64,000 nucleotides of DNA from Candidatus Coprovivens excrementavium. GTDB lineage: Bacteria > Bacillota_I > Bacilli_A > RF39 > UBA660. A model generated the notes under the pieces. The model was not told the DNA's origin, made no database searches, and was given only the letters and a program-made list of their open reading frames with translations. The position numbers and the translations under genes were made by a program. Positions 17,415-26,124 of this stretch are shown piece by piece. The stretch is taken from positions 186,001-250,000 of the forward strand of contig CALVVU010000001.1 of NCBI GenBank assembly GCA_944363975.1, read 5' to 3'. The stretch's first letter is position 1. Each line of letters opens with the position of its first letter.

Positions 17415-17810
17415 ATGAGTTTAATACCTAGAAATTTTTATTTAGATGACATTTTTGATGATTTTGGTAGAATGCCAAGAGTAAATGAGATGAAGTGTGA
17501 TGTATATGAAAGTGATGGTAATTATAACATCGAAATGGATATCCCAGGCTATGATAAAAAAGACATTACTATCGAATGCGATGATGGTGTTTTAACAATC
17601 ACTGCCGAAAAGAACAACGAAGTAAAAGACGAAGATGATAGTAAAAAATACATCAGACGTGAAAGAGTTTATGGAAAAGTTAGTAGAACATTTACTTTCA
17701 GCGATATCAATGAAGAAAATATTAAAGCTGAATTTAATAATGGTATTCTAAAGATCGTTGTACCTAAAGTTGAAAAAACAGAATCTAAAAAAGTTATCGA
17801 AATAAATTAA
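17415..17810 (+). CDS. Small heat shock protein (Hsp20/alpha-crystallin)
   Basis: This 131-residue holdase chaperone binds unfolding proteins during heat stress. The alpha-crystallin domain spans residues ~28-118 with YNIEMDIPGYDKKDITIE, YIRRERVYGKVSRTFTF and the A-x-x-x-N-G-I-L motif as AEFNNGILKIVVPK. The C-terminal tail carries KVIEIN, the I-x-I motif used for oligomer assembly. The gene is monocistronic: a CIRCE operator and consensus promoter lie upstream, and a terminator follows the stop codon. Confidence 0.95.
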   Translation: MSLIPRNFYLDDIFDDFGRMPRVNEMKCDVYESDGNYNIEMDIPGYDKKDITIECDDGVLTITAEKNNEVKDEDDSKKYIRRERVYGKVSRTFTFSDINEENIKAEFNNGILKIVVPKVEKTESKKVIEIN

Positions 17811-17833
17811 GAGAATATATAATATTCTCTTTT
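17810..17833 (+). terminator. Terminator of hsp20
   Basis: The 9-bp stem AGAGAATAT/ATATTCTCT has a three-base loop and is followed by TTTCTTA. It starts at the last base of the stop codon. Confidence 0.7.
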
Positions 17834-17840
17834 CTTATAT

Positions 17841-17872
17841 AAAAATGTAGATTATAAATAATCTACATTTTT
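17841..17872. terminator. Terminator of the aquaporin gene
   Basis: The 14-bp stem AAAAATGTAGATTA/TAATCTACATTTTT has a TAAA loop and lies four bases beyond the minus-strand aquaporin stop codon. Confidence 0.85.
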
Positions 17873-17876
17873 TATT

Positions 17877-18737
17877 TTAATTCTCTTTTTTAGTTTTTTT
17901 AGAATCTGTTTTAGTACTTTTGGTTGTTTTTTTAGTTGTTGCTTTTTTAGTTGTTGCTTTTTCTTCTTTAACTGGTTCTTCTTCATCTTCTTCATCTTCA
18001 ACTACAACAGTTGTTGTAGTTTTAGTTGCTAAAGAAATATTTTCAGTTTCAGGAGTAGCAATAACATATTTATAGAATAAAGCAGCTAAAATGCCACCTA
18101 CTATAGGAGCAACAATGAAAACCCATAATTGTTCTAAAGCAAGACCACCAGTAATTATAGCTGGTCCAATACTACGTGCTGGGTTTACGCTAGTTCCTGT
18201 AAATGGTAGACCCATTATATGTACTAGTGTTAAAGTTAAACCAATAGCTAGACCAGAGAAACAATTTTCTTTTTTAGTGGTTGCTAGAACAACTAAAACA
18301 AAAATAAAAGTAAGAATTAATTCAATAACTAATGCTACTTGTAAAGTTGTTGTTGTTCCAAGGGCACTTAAAGCACCATAGCCATTTGCTCCAAGTGAAG
18401 CATTAGATGCAAAGATAAATGATAAAAGCATAGCTCCAGCTATTCCACCTACTACTTGGGCAATAATGTAATAAACACATTCTAAAACAGAAATACGACC
18501 ATCAATTAGACATGCTATTGATACTGCTGGGTTTACGTGACTTCCAGATACACGACCAATTGTGTAAACTAAAGCCATTAGGATTAAACCAAAAGCAAAA
18601 GCAATTAACAACATATTAAATGATAATCCTTCTCCAAATACACTAGCAACGTATTTATTTGCAGCTACTGCTGTACCACAACCAAAGAATACTAACAACA
18701 GTGTTCCAACAAATTCTGAGATAAATTTTTTTATCAT
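17877..18737 (-). CDS. Aquaporin / glycerol-facilitator family channel with charged C-terminal tail
   Basis: The first ~230 residues form a complete MIP channel: an EFVGTLLLVFFGCGTA start, six membrane helices and the two NPA half-helices SGSHVNPAVS and GTSVNPARS. The Arg after the second NPA and overall wording are closer to water channels (AqpZ) than to GlpF. The last ~60 residues are low-complexity: an acidic patch (VEDEEDEEEPVKEE) followed by Lys/Thr repeats (KATTKKATTKKTTKSTK). This tail is unusual for the family and should face the cytoplasm. The gene stands alone with its own terminator. Confidence 0.88.
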   Translation of the reverse strand: MIKKFISEFVGTLLLVFFGCGTAVAANKYVASVFGEGLSFNMLLIAFAFGLILMALVYTIGRVSGSHVNPAVSIACLIDGRISVLECVYYIIAQVVGGIAGAMLLSFIFASNASLGANGYGALSALGTTTTLQVALVIELILTFIFVLVVLATTKKENCFSGLAIGLTLTLVHIMGLPFTGTSVNPARSIGPAIITGGLALEQLWVFIVAPIVGGILAALFYKYVIATPETENISLATKTTTTVVVEDEEDEEEPVKEEKATTKKATTKKTTKSTKTDSKKTKKEN

Positions 18738-18836
18738 AACAAATCCTCCTTGTTATAATTATACCACTTATTGTGCTTTTATATCTAAATATATGTTATA
18801 ATTTAGCTATAAAAAATAGTTATAGTGAGGGATTTT

Positions 18837-19181
18837 ATGAAGAAATTTTTAAAAGGATTAATTTTTACAATAGTTATTTTAATTTTATTGAGTTTATTGG
18901 GAGTTGTTATTTATTTAACTTATGTTCAATCTAATAGTGAAGTAGCGAAAGATTATTTAGTTGAAAAGTATGAAATAAACAAGAAAGAATTATGGGCAAT
19001 TAGTTTTACTGAATATGTATATGAAGATATTACTGATTGTAGTTCTTTGTGGTTTAAAAAATGTACTGATCAACCAGATTTAGTTTATAAATATACTTTT
19101 AAATTTAAGAATAATAAAGATATAAACGTATATGAAGATAAAGATGGTAATCTAACAGATGACTATGAAGAAAATAAATAA
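18837..19181 (+). CDS. Small membrane-anchored protein of unknown function
   Basis: This 114-residue protein starts at ATG 18837, which follows GTGAGG with proper spacing. One N-terminal membrane helix (residues ~5-27) is followed by a ~85-residue extracytoplasmic domain containing two Cys (DCSSLWFKKC) that could form a disulphide. Repeated YxF/YKY strands (YKYTFKFKNN) suggest a beta fold of the small DUF type. No family is recognised. It converges on cca and shares its terminator. Confidence 0.65.
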   Translation: MKKFLKGLIFTIVILILLSLLGVVIYLTYVQSNSEVAKDYLVEKYEINKKELWAISFTEYVYEDITDCSSLWFKKCTDQPDLVYKYTFKFKNNKDINVYEDKDGNLTDDYEENK

Positions 19182-19209
19182 AAAAAGGTTTATTATATAA
19201 ACCTTTTTT
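19181..19209. terminator. Bidirectional terminator between the small membrane gene and cca
   Basis: The 12-bp stem AAAAAAGGTTTA/TAAACCTTTTTT has a five-base loop. It begins at the last base of the plus-strand stop codon and overlaps the cca stop. Confidence 0.85.
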
Positions 19210-20533
19210 ATATGTTTTCTTTAAATAGTTGTTCGTCATAACCATGAGGTAATACTTTGTTAATGATATAGTTAATTATTTTATCATGATTATTCTTTAA
19301 ATTACCTAATAAAACTTCATTATATATTTTATCTAAAACATTACCAATATCATCTTGTTCAATTCCTAAATCTAAAAGGTCTTTACCATTTACTTTAAGT
19401 TCATTCTTTTTTATGAATGAAGATTTGCGAGTTGATAATTTTAATTTTTCATATTCTTTATTGATATTTGTTAATTCTGATGCATAAGCAGGATTTTTAG
19501 CATAGTAGTTAGCTAATTTTACTTTATATAAGTCTTCAATATTTTCCGGTCCAAATTTATTTAAAAATTGTTTTATTTTCATTTCGTTATCTGGTAATTT
19601 ATAATCGTGAAATTCAATAAGTTTGGTAACTTTTTGAATTAGCTTTTTATTAAATTTTAAGCGATTCATTATTTCACGGGCCATATCTGCCCCTTTTTTT
19701 CCGTGATCTTTATATAGTGCTGTTCCATCATTTTTTTTAGAATATGTAAATGGTTTGGCTATATCATGAAAAAGCATCGTCAATCGTAAATCTAATCTTG
19801 GTTCGACTGATTTTATCGAAACAAGAGTATGATTTAAAGCATCATATATATGATGAGGTTCATTTTGATTGAAATTTTCTAATAAAGCTAGTTCAGGAAT
19901 TATTTCTAGAAAAATATCAAGATATTTTTTGATATAGAATTCACATCTTGGTGTAACTAGTAACTTTGATAGCTCATCTCTTACTCTTTCAGCAGCACAA
20001 TTAGATAGTAAATCACGGTCATCAAACATATAACTCTGTGTTTCTTGGTCAATGCGCATACCATATTCAGCAGATAATCTAATAGCACGTAAAATGCGTA
20101 ATGGATCATCGGTAAAAACTTCATCTTGATCACTATTTATTTTGATTATTTTATTATTAATATCTGATACTCCAGTATTATAATCTATTAATCCATCTTC
20201 GTCAGAATATGCAAGGGCATTCATGGTAAAATCACGACTTGCTAAATCTGATTCAAGTGTATTTTCAGGAGTTCTATATTTAGATATTTCCATAGGAAAT
20301 TTGGTATTAACAATACCAAGACGGCAATTATTTTCTCCACAATAGAAAGTATTATAATCTTTTAGAATTTTACGGATAGATTCAAGATCGGCGTTAGTAC
20401 TTATATCATAGTTAGATGGTTTTATCCCCATAATCCAGTTTCTAACTGCTCCACCTATAATGTATGCTTCATAGCCTTTATCATTGATTACGTTTAATAC
20501 TTCATTAACTGGTTTTGGAATAACTATATTCAT
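19208..20533 (-). CDS. cca: CCA-adding tRNA nucleotidyltransferase
   Basis: The 441-residue protein builds or repairs the CCA end of tRNAs. The class II nucleotidyltransferase head has GGAVRNWIMG and YDISTNADLE (the DxD-type metal site read as YDIST), then SRDFTMNALAY and the RILRAIRLSAEYG motif. A degenerate HD domain (LFHDIAKP) follows, with a helical tail. Many genomic tRNAs here encode their own CCA, so the enzyme is probably used for repair and for tRNAs lacking CCA. It is a single gene. Confidence 0.92.
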   Translation of the reverse strand: MNIVIPKPVNEVLNVINDKGYEAYIIGGAVRNWIMGIKPSNYDISTNADLESIRKILKDYNTFYCGENNCRLGIVNTKFPMEISKYRTPENTLESDLASRDFTMNALAYSDEDGLIDYNTGVSDINNKIIKINSDQDEVFTDDPLRILRAIRLSAEYGMRIDQETQSYMFDDRDLLSNCAAERVRDELSKLLVTPRCEFYIKKYLDIFLEIIPELALLENFNQNEPHHIYDALNHTLVSIKSVEPRLDLRLTMLFHDIAKPFTYSKKNDGTALYKDHGKKGADMAREIMNRLKFNKKLIQKVTKLIEFHDYKLPDNEMKIKQFLNKFGPENIEDLYKVKLANYYAKNPAYASELTNINKEYEKLKLSTRKSSFIKKNELKVNGKDLLDLGIEQDDIGNVLDKIYNEVLLGNLKNNHDKIINYIINKVLPHGYDEQLFKENI

Positions 20534-20613
20534 AGATGTCCCTCCGTATCTTTCTACCCTCTATATTATTATACTTAAATTTGTCAAATTTGTATAGTAA
20601 TTATTTAAAAAAA

Positions 20614-20635
20614 TAATATAGACAAGTCTATATTA
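20614..20635 (-). terminator. Hairpin at the end of the 71-residue hypothetical gene
   Basis: The perfect 10-bp inverted repeat TAATATAGAC/GTCTATATTA has only two central bases. On the minus strand it is followed by TTATTTTTTTAAAT. It overlaps the stop codon of the small gene and is a plausible terminator. Confidence 0.6.
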
Positions 20636-20848
20636 TAAACGAATTGACATTTCTGATTCTTTTTCTTCGTTATTTAACCATTTATGAATTTCTACGCTAT
20701 GTTCAAGATAATATTGAAAATATAATTCAGCATCCTCACTATCACCATATAACTGTATATCATCGTCATTCTTTAATATTTTATCATCTTTTAAATTTAT
20801 ATTGTGTACCCTGATATATTCTTTTATTTGTCCTAATGTAGGTTCCAT
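20633..20848 (-). CDS. Small acidic protein of unknown function
   Basis: The 71-residue product starts at ATG 20848 after GAGGATAT. It is helical and acidic, with no membrane segment. Visible features are GQIKEYIRVH near the N-terminus, ELYFQYYLEHSVEIHKWLN in the middle and a charged end (EEKESEMS). It lies in the same direction between DUF2207 and cca, separated from both by gaps with terminators, so it is probably transcribed alone. Its function is not recognisable. Confidence 0.6.
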   Translation of the reverse strand: MEPTLGQIKEYIRVHNINLKDDKILKNDDDIQLYGDSEDAELYFQYYLEHSVEIHKWLNNEEKESEMSIRL

Positions 20849-20901
20849 ATATCCTCCTCAAGTTATAATTTTCTATTATAGCTCTCTTTTTATTATATCA
20901 T

Positions 20902-20935
20902 AAAAAGATAAAGATTTATTCATCTTTATCTTTTT
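20902..20935. terminator. Terminator of the DUF2207 gene
   Basis: The 14-bp stem AAAAAGATAAAGAT/ATCTTTATCTTTTT has a six-base loop and overlaps the end of the minus-strand DUF2207 gene. Confidence 0.85.
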
Positions 20936-22631
20936 GGTTAACAATATTTCTTAAACGATTTATTGAATTAAATAACTTACGATAAGTAAAATCTTCTAGT
21001 TTGTACCATGATGGACTATTTACATTAAATTCTTTTAACTTGGTAAAAATAATATCTTCAATATTTAAAATATAAGCATATGGAAGAAGATCATATAAAT
21101 AATTAGGATTATCTTCTAAAATAGAAGTTAATTCTTTTTTATTTGTTTCATTTATAAATAATTTTAATCCTTCTATTTTAGAGTATAACTTTGTACCATG
21201 TATTGTTCTTCTAGGCATATATTTATATAAGAATAAAATAAATGTTACTGACATAATACCTATTAAAAAAGCAATAAAATATACTTTGTTTCTTCTAAAT
21301 GAAGGTAATAGTAAAACTAATAGTGTAATAATAGCAAATATAATTAGAAGAAAAATCTTATTATTTTTCTTTGTAAGATCTACAGTTTCAACTAAGTTAA
21401 TTAAAATAAATAAAGATATACTACTAAATAAAACTGATATAGGTAGTAAATATAATTTATTAATTTCTATAAAGGGAATAGATGTTACTAATACTAAAAT
21501 AATAGTTATTGAAAATAGAAGATAAGTTTTTTTCTTAGATGATTTTATTTCAAAATATTTATTTTTTTCTTCATTGGAATTTGAAATAGATATAACATTT
21601 TTAATAGCTCTAACTATTCTTTCTTTTAGATTATCTTTTGTTATTTTTTTATCTAATTTTTTTTGATATGGACTTTTCGACTTTTCAGTAAGAGCATTTA
21701 TATATTCAGATATATTGACAGACATGTTTTGACGGAATAATGCTCTTATAAATGATGCTTCTTTATAATTAGGACCATCGTATTCTTTTTCTCTTATGAT
21801 AGTAAATTCGTTATTTTTATCTTCTATTATTTTAAGATAGCCTTTATTAGCAAGATATAATAATAATGGAATGGCATCTTCATTTTTTAAAGAACCATTT
21901 TCAATTAATGAAACATCCAATGGACTAAGATGTGATGGAATATTTTTCTCTTTTTTTATAGTATATTTAATATCTTTACCATAAATACGCCATAATATAT
22001 AACTTATAAGTGATAATACAAGAGATGTTATTATAGAAATAATAGTTAGAGAATTAAGATACAGCTTATCATAATTGACTACTATTGTAAGAGTATCTTC
22101 TTCTTTTAAATTAGATATATTTCCTATTATTTCTTTATCTTTTATTTCATATGTAAGATTATTAATTTTTTTATTATTTAAATAAAATTCAAGATTATTT
22201 TTATTAAATGACTGTGGAAAATTAATAATAAAATTTATATTATTTAATTCATTATTAAAATTATTAGTTATATCAACTATATATATATCTTTTTTATTTT
22301 TTTCTTTTTGTAATTCATATTTGTAAGTATATGAATCATGAGAATTATTTTTACTTGATATCTTTATTAATTTATCTTTATTAGTTTCAACGACATAATT
22401 ACTATTAACATCTATATTAGTAGATTTATAAGGAATATTATTAGTAACTATAACATTTGATTTATTAAATATTAAATTAATACTTTCATTATATTTATAA
22501 TTATAATTGCTATCAATATTCACTTCTATATTATAACTATCGACTTCATAATCATTATTTTTAGCAGAAACAAATATTTGTGGTATTAACAAAAAGATAA
22601 TAGTAATTATTATATATTTTATTCTTTTCAT
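20916..22631 (-). CDS. DUF2207-family membrane protein (YciQ-like)
   Basis: This 571-residue protein begins with a Sec signal (residues 1-23, cut probable after VSA), followed by the extracytoplasmic beta domain of DUF2207 (DYEVDSYNIEVNIDSN and onward). A membrane helix lies near 195-215, and a cytoplasmic region starts with IPSHLSPLDVSLIENGSL, the typical P-x-x-x-P-A/S-x-V pattern of the family. Three more helices lie at ~370-465 and a helical tail closes the chain. Function is unknown; DUF2207 genes are common in Firmicutes. The gene is monocistronic with its own terminator. Confidence 0.82.
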   Translation of the reverse strand: MKRIKYIIITIIFLLIPQIFVSAKNNDYEVDSYNIEVNIDSNYNYKYNESINLIFNKSNVIVTNNIPYKSTNIDVNSNYVVETNKDKLIKISSKNNSHDSYTYKYELQKEKNKKDIYIVDITNNFNNELNNINFIINFPQSFNKNNLEFYLNNKKINNLTYEIKDKEIIGNISNLKEEDTLTIVVNYDKLYLNSLTIISIITSLVLSLISYILWRIYGKDIKYTIKKEKNIPSHLSPLDVSLIENGSLKNEDAIPLLLYLANKGYLKIIEDKNNEFTIIREKEYDGPNYKEASFIRALFRQNMSVNISEYINALTEKSKSPYQKKLDKKITKDNLKERIVRAIKNVISISNSNEEKNKYFEIKSSKKKTYLLFSITIILVLVTSIPFIEINKLYLLPISVLFSSISLFILINLVETVDLTKKNNKIFLLIIFAIITLLVLLLPSFRRNKVYFIAFLIGIMSVTFILFLYKYMPRRTIHGTKLYSKIEGLKLFINETNKKELTSILEDNPNYLYDLLPYAYILNIEDIIFTKLKEFNVNSPSWYKLEDFTYRKLFNSINRLRNIVNQKDKDE

Positions 22632-22719
22632 ATTATCACTCTACTTTACTTTCTTATTATAACATAAAATTATTTTAGAAGACTATAAGTTATTATAGAT
22701 ATTATAAGTAGTTAATAAT

Positions 22720-23208
22720 TTAAAGAGGAAAAATATTTTTATTAAGTTTTTTAGATTGAGATTCTTTTAAAGCATCTTCTAAATATTGAAGATCAAATTG
22801 AAAATCTAGATATCCTTTTTGACATATTAAATAATAACTATAAGAAGGTTTATTATATGAATATAAAGGATTCATAATATAAATAATTCCTTTTATTTCT
22901 TGTAATTCTTTGGAATTAGGATTTTTAAATGGTAAAGAGATTTCCTTTTTAGAATATAAATTAGGATATCCTTCATAAATATCTAGTCTTTTTTCATCAA
23001 GAGATGATATTTGATAAATCCCTATTGGAACTATTGAATTAGGACTTTCTTCGATTGTTAAATAAGATTTTCCTTGAGATGAACCTTTAAATACTAATTT
23101 ATAATCTTTTAATATAGTAGAACCAAGAATATTAGAACTTGGACAACGTTTATTCATTTTTTCTATATTAAGATTACTTCCATATGCAAAATATATTATT
23201 TCTTTCAT
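22720..23208 (-). CDS. Gamma-glutamylcyclotransferase-like (AIG2/GGCT fold) protein
   Basis: The 162-residue protein opens with IIYFAYGSNLNIEKMNKRCP, the YGSN substrate-loop motif of gamma-glutamylcyclotransferases. PIGIYQISSLDEKRLDIYEGYP follows, carrying the conserved Glu/Tyr of the fold (E-G-Y-P). Such enzymes open gamma-glutamyl-amine or peptide bonds by cyclisation. The exact substrate is unknown. It is preceded by the glycosylase gene in the same direction (26-base gap), probably as one transcript. An amidoligase, a frequent functional partner of this fold, lies 18 kb away and not in this operon. Confidence 0.82.
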   Translation of the reverse strand: MKEIIYFAYGSNLNIEKMNKRCPSSNILGSTILKDYKLVFKGSSQGKSYLTIEESPNSIVPIGIYQISSLDEKRLDIYEGYPNLYSKKEISLPFKNPNSKELQEIKGIIYIMNPLYSYNKPSYSYYLICQKGYLDFQFDLQYLEDALKESQSKKLNKNIFPL

Positions 23209-23234
23209 AAGTCATTCCTATCTAAATATAATAA

Positions 23235-23729
23235 TTAAGAATCTATAATATCTTTTATTTGAGAGTATTCTTTATATAATTTTTCTTCTATACCTTTTGG
23301 GCAATTAGCTGGTGAAGGACTAGGTAATAAAATAGCTTTAATATTAGTTTTAGGATAGCAATATTTTTGATATAAAGTATAAGCTTTTTTACCAGTAGTA
23401 AAAATAGTTTTTATCTTAGATTCTTTTAATATTGGAGTTAAATCGTTTGGTATAGGATTTTTTATTGAACTATCACTTGATGAGGAAATATCACAACTTT
23501 TTAAAACATCAAATAAAGCGATGTGATTAGTAAGGAGAAAGTTTATTCTTTCTTCATTAGTCTCCCCTATTGGTTCATCAAAGACTTTACTAAGAGTTTT
23601 CCAGAAGCGATTTTGAGGATGAGCATAATAAAAGTTTCTTTCTCTTGATTTTATTGAAGGCATTGTTCCTAAGATTAAAACTTTTGACTCGCTATTATAT
23701 ATAGGTTTTAATGGATGTTCTACTAACAT
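23235..23729 (-). CDS. Hypoxanthine (deoxyinosine)-DNA glycosylase, uracil-DNA-glycosylase superfamily
   Basis: The 164-residue enzyme removes deaminated bases from DNA. It has VLILGTMPSIKSRE (the first UDG motif in its family-6 form), YYAHPQNRFWKTL, IALFDVLKSC and the distal loop LLPSPSPAN, which together mark the hypoxanthine-DNA glycosylase family. Its length is normal for the family. It is transcribed with the GGCT-like gene downstream. The promoter should lie in the ~100 bases before the divergent gene at 23837. Confidence 0.88.
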   Translation of the reverse strand: MLVEHPLKPIYNSESKVLILGTMPSIKSRERNFYYAHPQNRFWKTLSKVFDEPIGETNEERINFLLTNHIALFDVLKSCDISSSSDSSIKNPIPNDLTPILKESKIKTIFTTGKKAYTLYQKYCYPKTNIKAILLPSPSPANCPKGIEEKLYKEYSQIKDIIDS

Positions 23730-23836
23730 ATTAAGACTCCTTCAGTAATTATTATATCATATAATATTTAAATGAAATTTTATAGGTAAATTTGTATATT
23801 ATTTAGGATAATGATATAATTAGATTGGTGATTGAA

Positions 23837-24406
23837 ATGGCAGAAAACTTAGATAATTTTGATTTTTTAACTTCACTAAAATCTTTAAAAGATAATGGTG
23901 AAGATACAAAATTAATTGAAATATTTGAAATGTTAGATACAAAACTACGTGATTTAAGAACTATAAATAGTATCTATAAAGAAAGAATGAAAAATTCATG
24001 GAATGATCCTGATATGCATTTTAGAACTGTATTATTAGAAGAAGTACGTGAATTGAATGATGAATGGAATGATAATTATACTTTATTTAAATTAGCATCT
24101 TTCTTACAACATGACAAAATTATGTATATTATGTTTGCTAGAATGATTGATAATCTTGATAATATAAGAATAAGAGTTGCTGATAGAACAGAAAGATCAA
24201 AATTAGCATGGGATGATCCTAAAATTCATCAAAAAGAAGTAGAAGATGAACTATTAAGAGAAAGTGAACTAGAAGTTCAAGATTTATTAAGAATGTATCA
24301 TATTGCTAAAGATTTTGAATTTAATCCTGGTATAGAGTTAACTATAAAGAGATTAGAAGCTAAAGATATTAATGTAGATAGTTTAAAAAATGGTATGAAA
24401 AAATAA
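23837..24406 (+). CDS. Helical cytoplasmic protein of unknown function with internal repeat
   Basis: The 189-residue protein starts at ATG 23837 after GGTGAT. It is charged and helical, with no signal or membrane segment. Two similar blocks stand out: KERMKNSWNDPDMHFRTVLL (about residue 55) and RTERSKLAWDDPKIHQKEVE (about residue 118). The shared W-[ND]-D-P-x-[IM]-H core indicates an internal duplication. No family or function is recognised. It is monocistronic with a strong terminator directly after the stop. Confidence 0.68.
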   Translation: MAENLDNFDFLTSLKSLKDNGEDTKLIEIFEMLDTKLRDLRTINSIYKERMKNSWNDPDMHFRTVLLEEVRELNDEWNDNYTLFKLASFLQHDKIMYIMFARMIDNLDNIRIRVADRTERSKLAWDDPKIHQKEVEDELLRESELEVQDLLRMYHIAKDFEFNPGIELTIKRLEAKDINVDSLKNGMKK

Positions 24407-24441
24407 AAAAGATTTTAAGAATAGTACTTAAAATCTTTTTT
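24405..24441 (+). terminator. Terminator of the repeat-containing hypothetical gene
   Basis: The 15-bp stem AAAAAAGATTTTAAG/CTTAAAATCTTTTTT has a seven-base loop followed by T; it overlaps the stop codon. Confidence 0.87.
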
Positions 24442-24454
24442 TGTAATATATATT

Positions 24455-25180
24455 TTACAATTTTTTAGTTAATTGTTTTAAATTATTAATAACCATAGTA
24501 GGTTTATATTGCTCCGGTAATTCTTCATTATTACGATTTAACCAACAGGAATCAATACCAGAGTTCATTCCTCCTTGAACTTCTGATCTTAGTGAGTCGC
24601 CGATAATTAACATTTTATTATTGTCATAGAAGTTTAAATAATTTTTTAATTCTTCAAAATATTCTTTACTTGGTTTGGTTACAGTTTGTTTTGTCATATC
24701 AGCAGAAAAGATTGAATCAATAAAGTCTAGGCAACCAATTTTTCCTAATTTAGATTCTACAGCTACAGTAGGACCATTTGTTGCTATTACTAATTTATAT
24801 TTATCATGTAAATATTTTAATGTTTCATAAGCACCTTCAATTGGAACGACTATTTCATTTAAACTTGCTAAAAATAATTCATTTATTTCAAAAGCTTTTT
24901 CAAGTGATATTTTCCCTTCAAAATACATTTGGAATCTTAAACTTCTAACATATTGAACAAAAAGTTCTTGAGGTGTTTGAAATTCTTTAGGAACAAATAT
25001 TTTTTTGTTATGAAAGTCTATCCAAAATTTTTTATCTAAATCATACCATTTTTTAAAGCCTTCTTCTGTATAGTGTTCACCTACTGATTCTACCATCTTA
25101 GTATAAGCATATCGTACGTTTTCAGCATTATCTATTAAAGTATCATCTAAATCAAATAATATAACTTCATATTTGCTCAT
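24455..25180 (-). CDS. HAD-superfamily phosphatase, YjjG-like nucleotidase
   Basis: The 241-residue phosphatase has all HAD motifs. Motif I is ILFDLDDTLIDN (nucleophile Asp10-type), motif II is VIATNGPT, motif III is the Lys in VTKPSKEYFEEL, and motif IV is LIIGDSLRSEVQGG with two acids. The helical cap domain (subfamily IA) follows motif I. The TNGPT/S and GDSLxSDxxGG wording fits the YjjG group, which dephosphorylates pyrimidine nucleotides including noncanonical ones. Natural substrate is inference. Confidence 0.82.
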   Translation of the reverse strand: MSKYEVILFDLDDTLIDNAENVRYAYTKMVESVGEHYTEEGFKKWYDLDKKFWIDFHNKKIFVPKEFQTPQELFVQYVRSLRFQMYFEGKISLEKAFEINELFLASLNEIVVPIEGAYETLKYLHDKYKLVIATNGPTVAVESKLGKIGCLDFIDSIFSADMTKQTVTKPSKEYFEELKNYLNFYDNNKMLIIGDSLRSEVQGGMNSGIDSCWLNRNNEELPEQYKPTMVINNLKQLTKKL

Positions 25181-25235
25181 AAATACACCTCGATGCAGAT
25201 TATTGTATCATAGTTTTATTATTTTGTAATAAAAG

Positions 25236-25254
25236 AACTCACACAGTGTGTGAG
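25236..25254. promoter_or_regulatory. 19-base palindrome upstream of the HAD gene
   Basis: ACTCACACA-G-TGTGTGAGT is a perfect 9-bp inverted repeat around one central base. It lies between the HAD gene start (25180) and the Fic stop (25282). It lacks a T run, so an operator is more likely than a terminator. The protein that would bind it is unknown. Confidence 0.5.
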
Positions 25255-25281
25255 TGTGTCTTGTAATTAGTAATAAATTTT

Positions 25282-26124
25282 TTAAAACAACTCTTTCACA
25301 ATTAAATCTTCTGAATGTAAATTGTTATTTTTACCTAATAATAGGTTTTCATAGAATTTAATTAGATAAGTTTTATCTTCTTTGATATTTAAATAGTTAT
25401 TGAAGTAATTACTTCTAACTAGAGCATTTCTAAAGTATACTGATTTATCTTTAAATAATGTATTATTTACATTGTATCCTAGATTAATCAAATATTTTTC
25501 TATGAATACTGCTGTTGTTCTCGTGTTGCCTTCTCTAAAAGGATGTACTTGCCAAATACTAGATGAAAAGTCAGTAATATTTTTAATTACATCTACAATA
25601 GACATATCTTTATAGTTCTTCTCTTTTTCTAGACTAATATCATACTCTAATGATTCTTTTAAAGTTTTGGAGTCACCATATGCAACAGAATCATTATTTA
25701 GTATTTTTTCGTGTTTGGAAAAATCAACTTTTCTAAACTTTCCTGCAAATTCATAAACATCTTGAAATAAATATTTATGAATATATTTTAGATAATCTAC
25801 TGATAATTCAAAATTATCTTGATTTAATAGTTCAACAATTCTCATAGATACAAAGTCACATTCTAATTCATTATGATTAATATTTTGTTGTCCTTTGGTA
25901 GTGTAATATTCTTTTAAACTTTGTTCCACTTCTTTAATTGTTAGTTCACCTAAAATATTTTTTTCACTTATTTGTTCTAGGTATTTAGATGGTTTTAAGT
26001 TATCTACTTGTTGTAGTCCTATAGCCATATCCCATTGTAGTTGTTTTATATAATACGCAGGTTTTTGTTCTTCTTGATAAGAGTTTATACTAGAATCTAA
26101 ATCTTTTTCACTCATATATTTCAC
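25282..26124 (-). CDS. Fic-domain AMPylase with an N-terminal VbhA-like segment
   Basis: The 280-residue protein carries the Fic motif HPFREGNTR (residues ~198-206) with the catalytic His, the acidic Glu and both Arg intact, so it could transfer AMP or a related group to a target hydroxyl. The Fic core starts near FVSMRIVELL. The first ~90 residues, with AIGLQQVDNLKPS and then LGELTIKEVEQSLKEYY, look like the antitoxin VbhA-type helical domain fused in some Fic proteins. The expected inhibitory S/T-x-x-x-E-G/N is changed (LQQVDN). It may act as a self-inhibited regulator or as a toxin; no separate antitoxin gene is seen. Confidence 0.85.
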   Translation of the reverse strand: MKYMSEKDLDSSINSYQEEQKPAYYIKQLQWDMAIGLQQVDNLKPSKYLEQISEKNILGELTIKEVEQSLKEYYTTKGQQNINHNELECDFVSMRIVELLNQDNFELSVDYLKYIHKYLFQDVYEFAGKFRKVDFSKHEKILNNDSVAYGDSKTLKESLEYDISLEKEKNYKDMSIVDVIKNITDFSSSIWQVHPFREGNTRTTAVFIEKYLINLGYNVNNTLFKDKSVYFRNALVRSNYFNNYLNIKEDKTYLIKFYENLLLGKNNNLHSEDLIVKELF

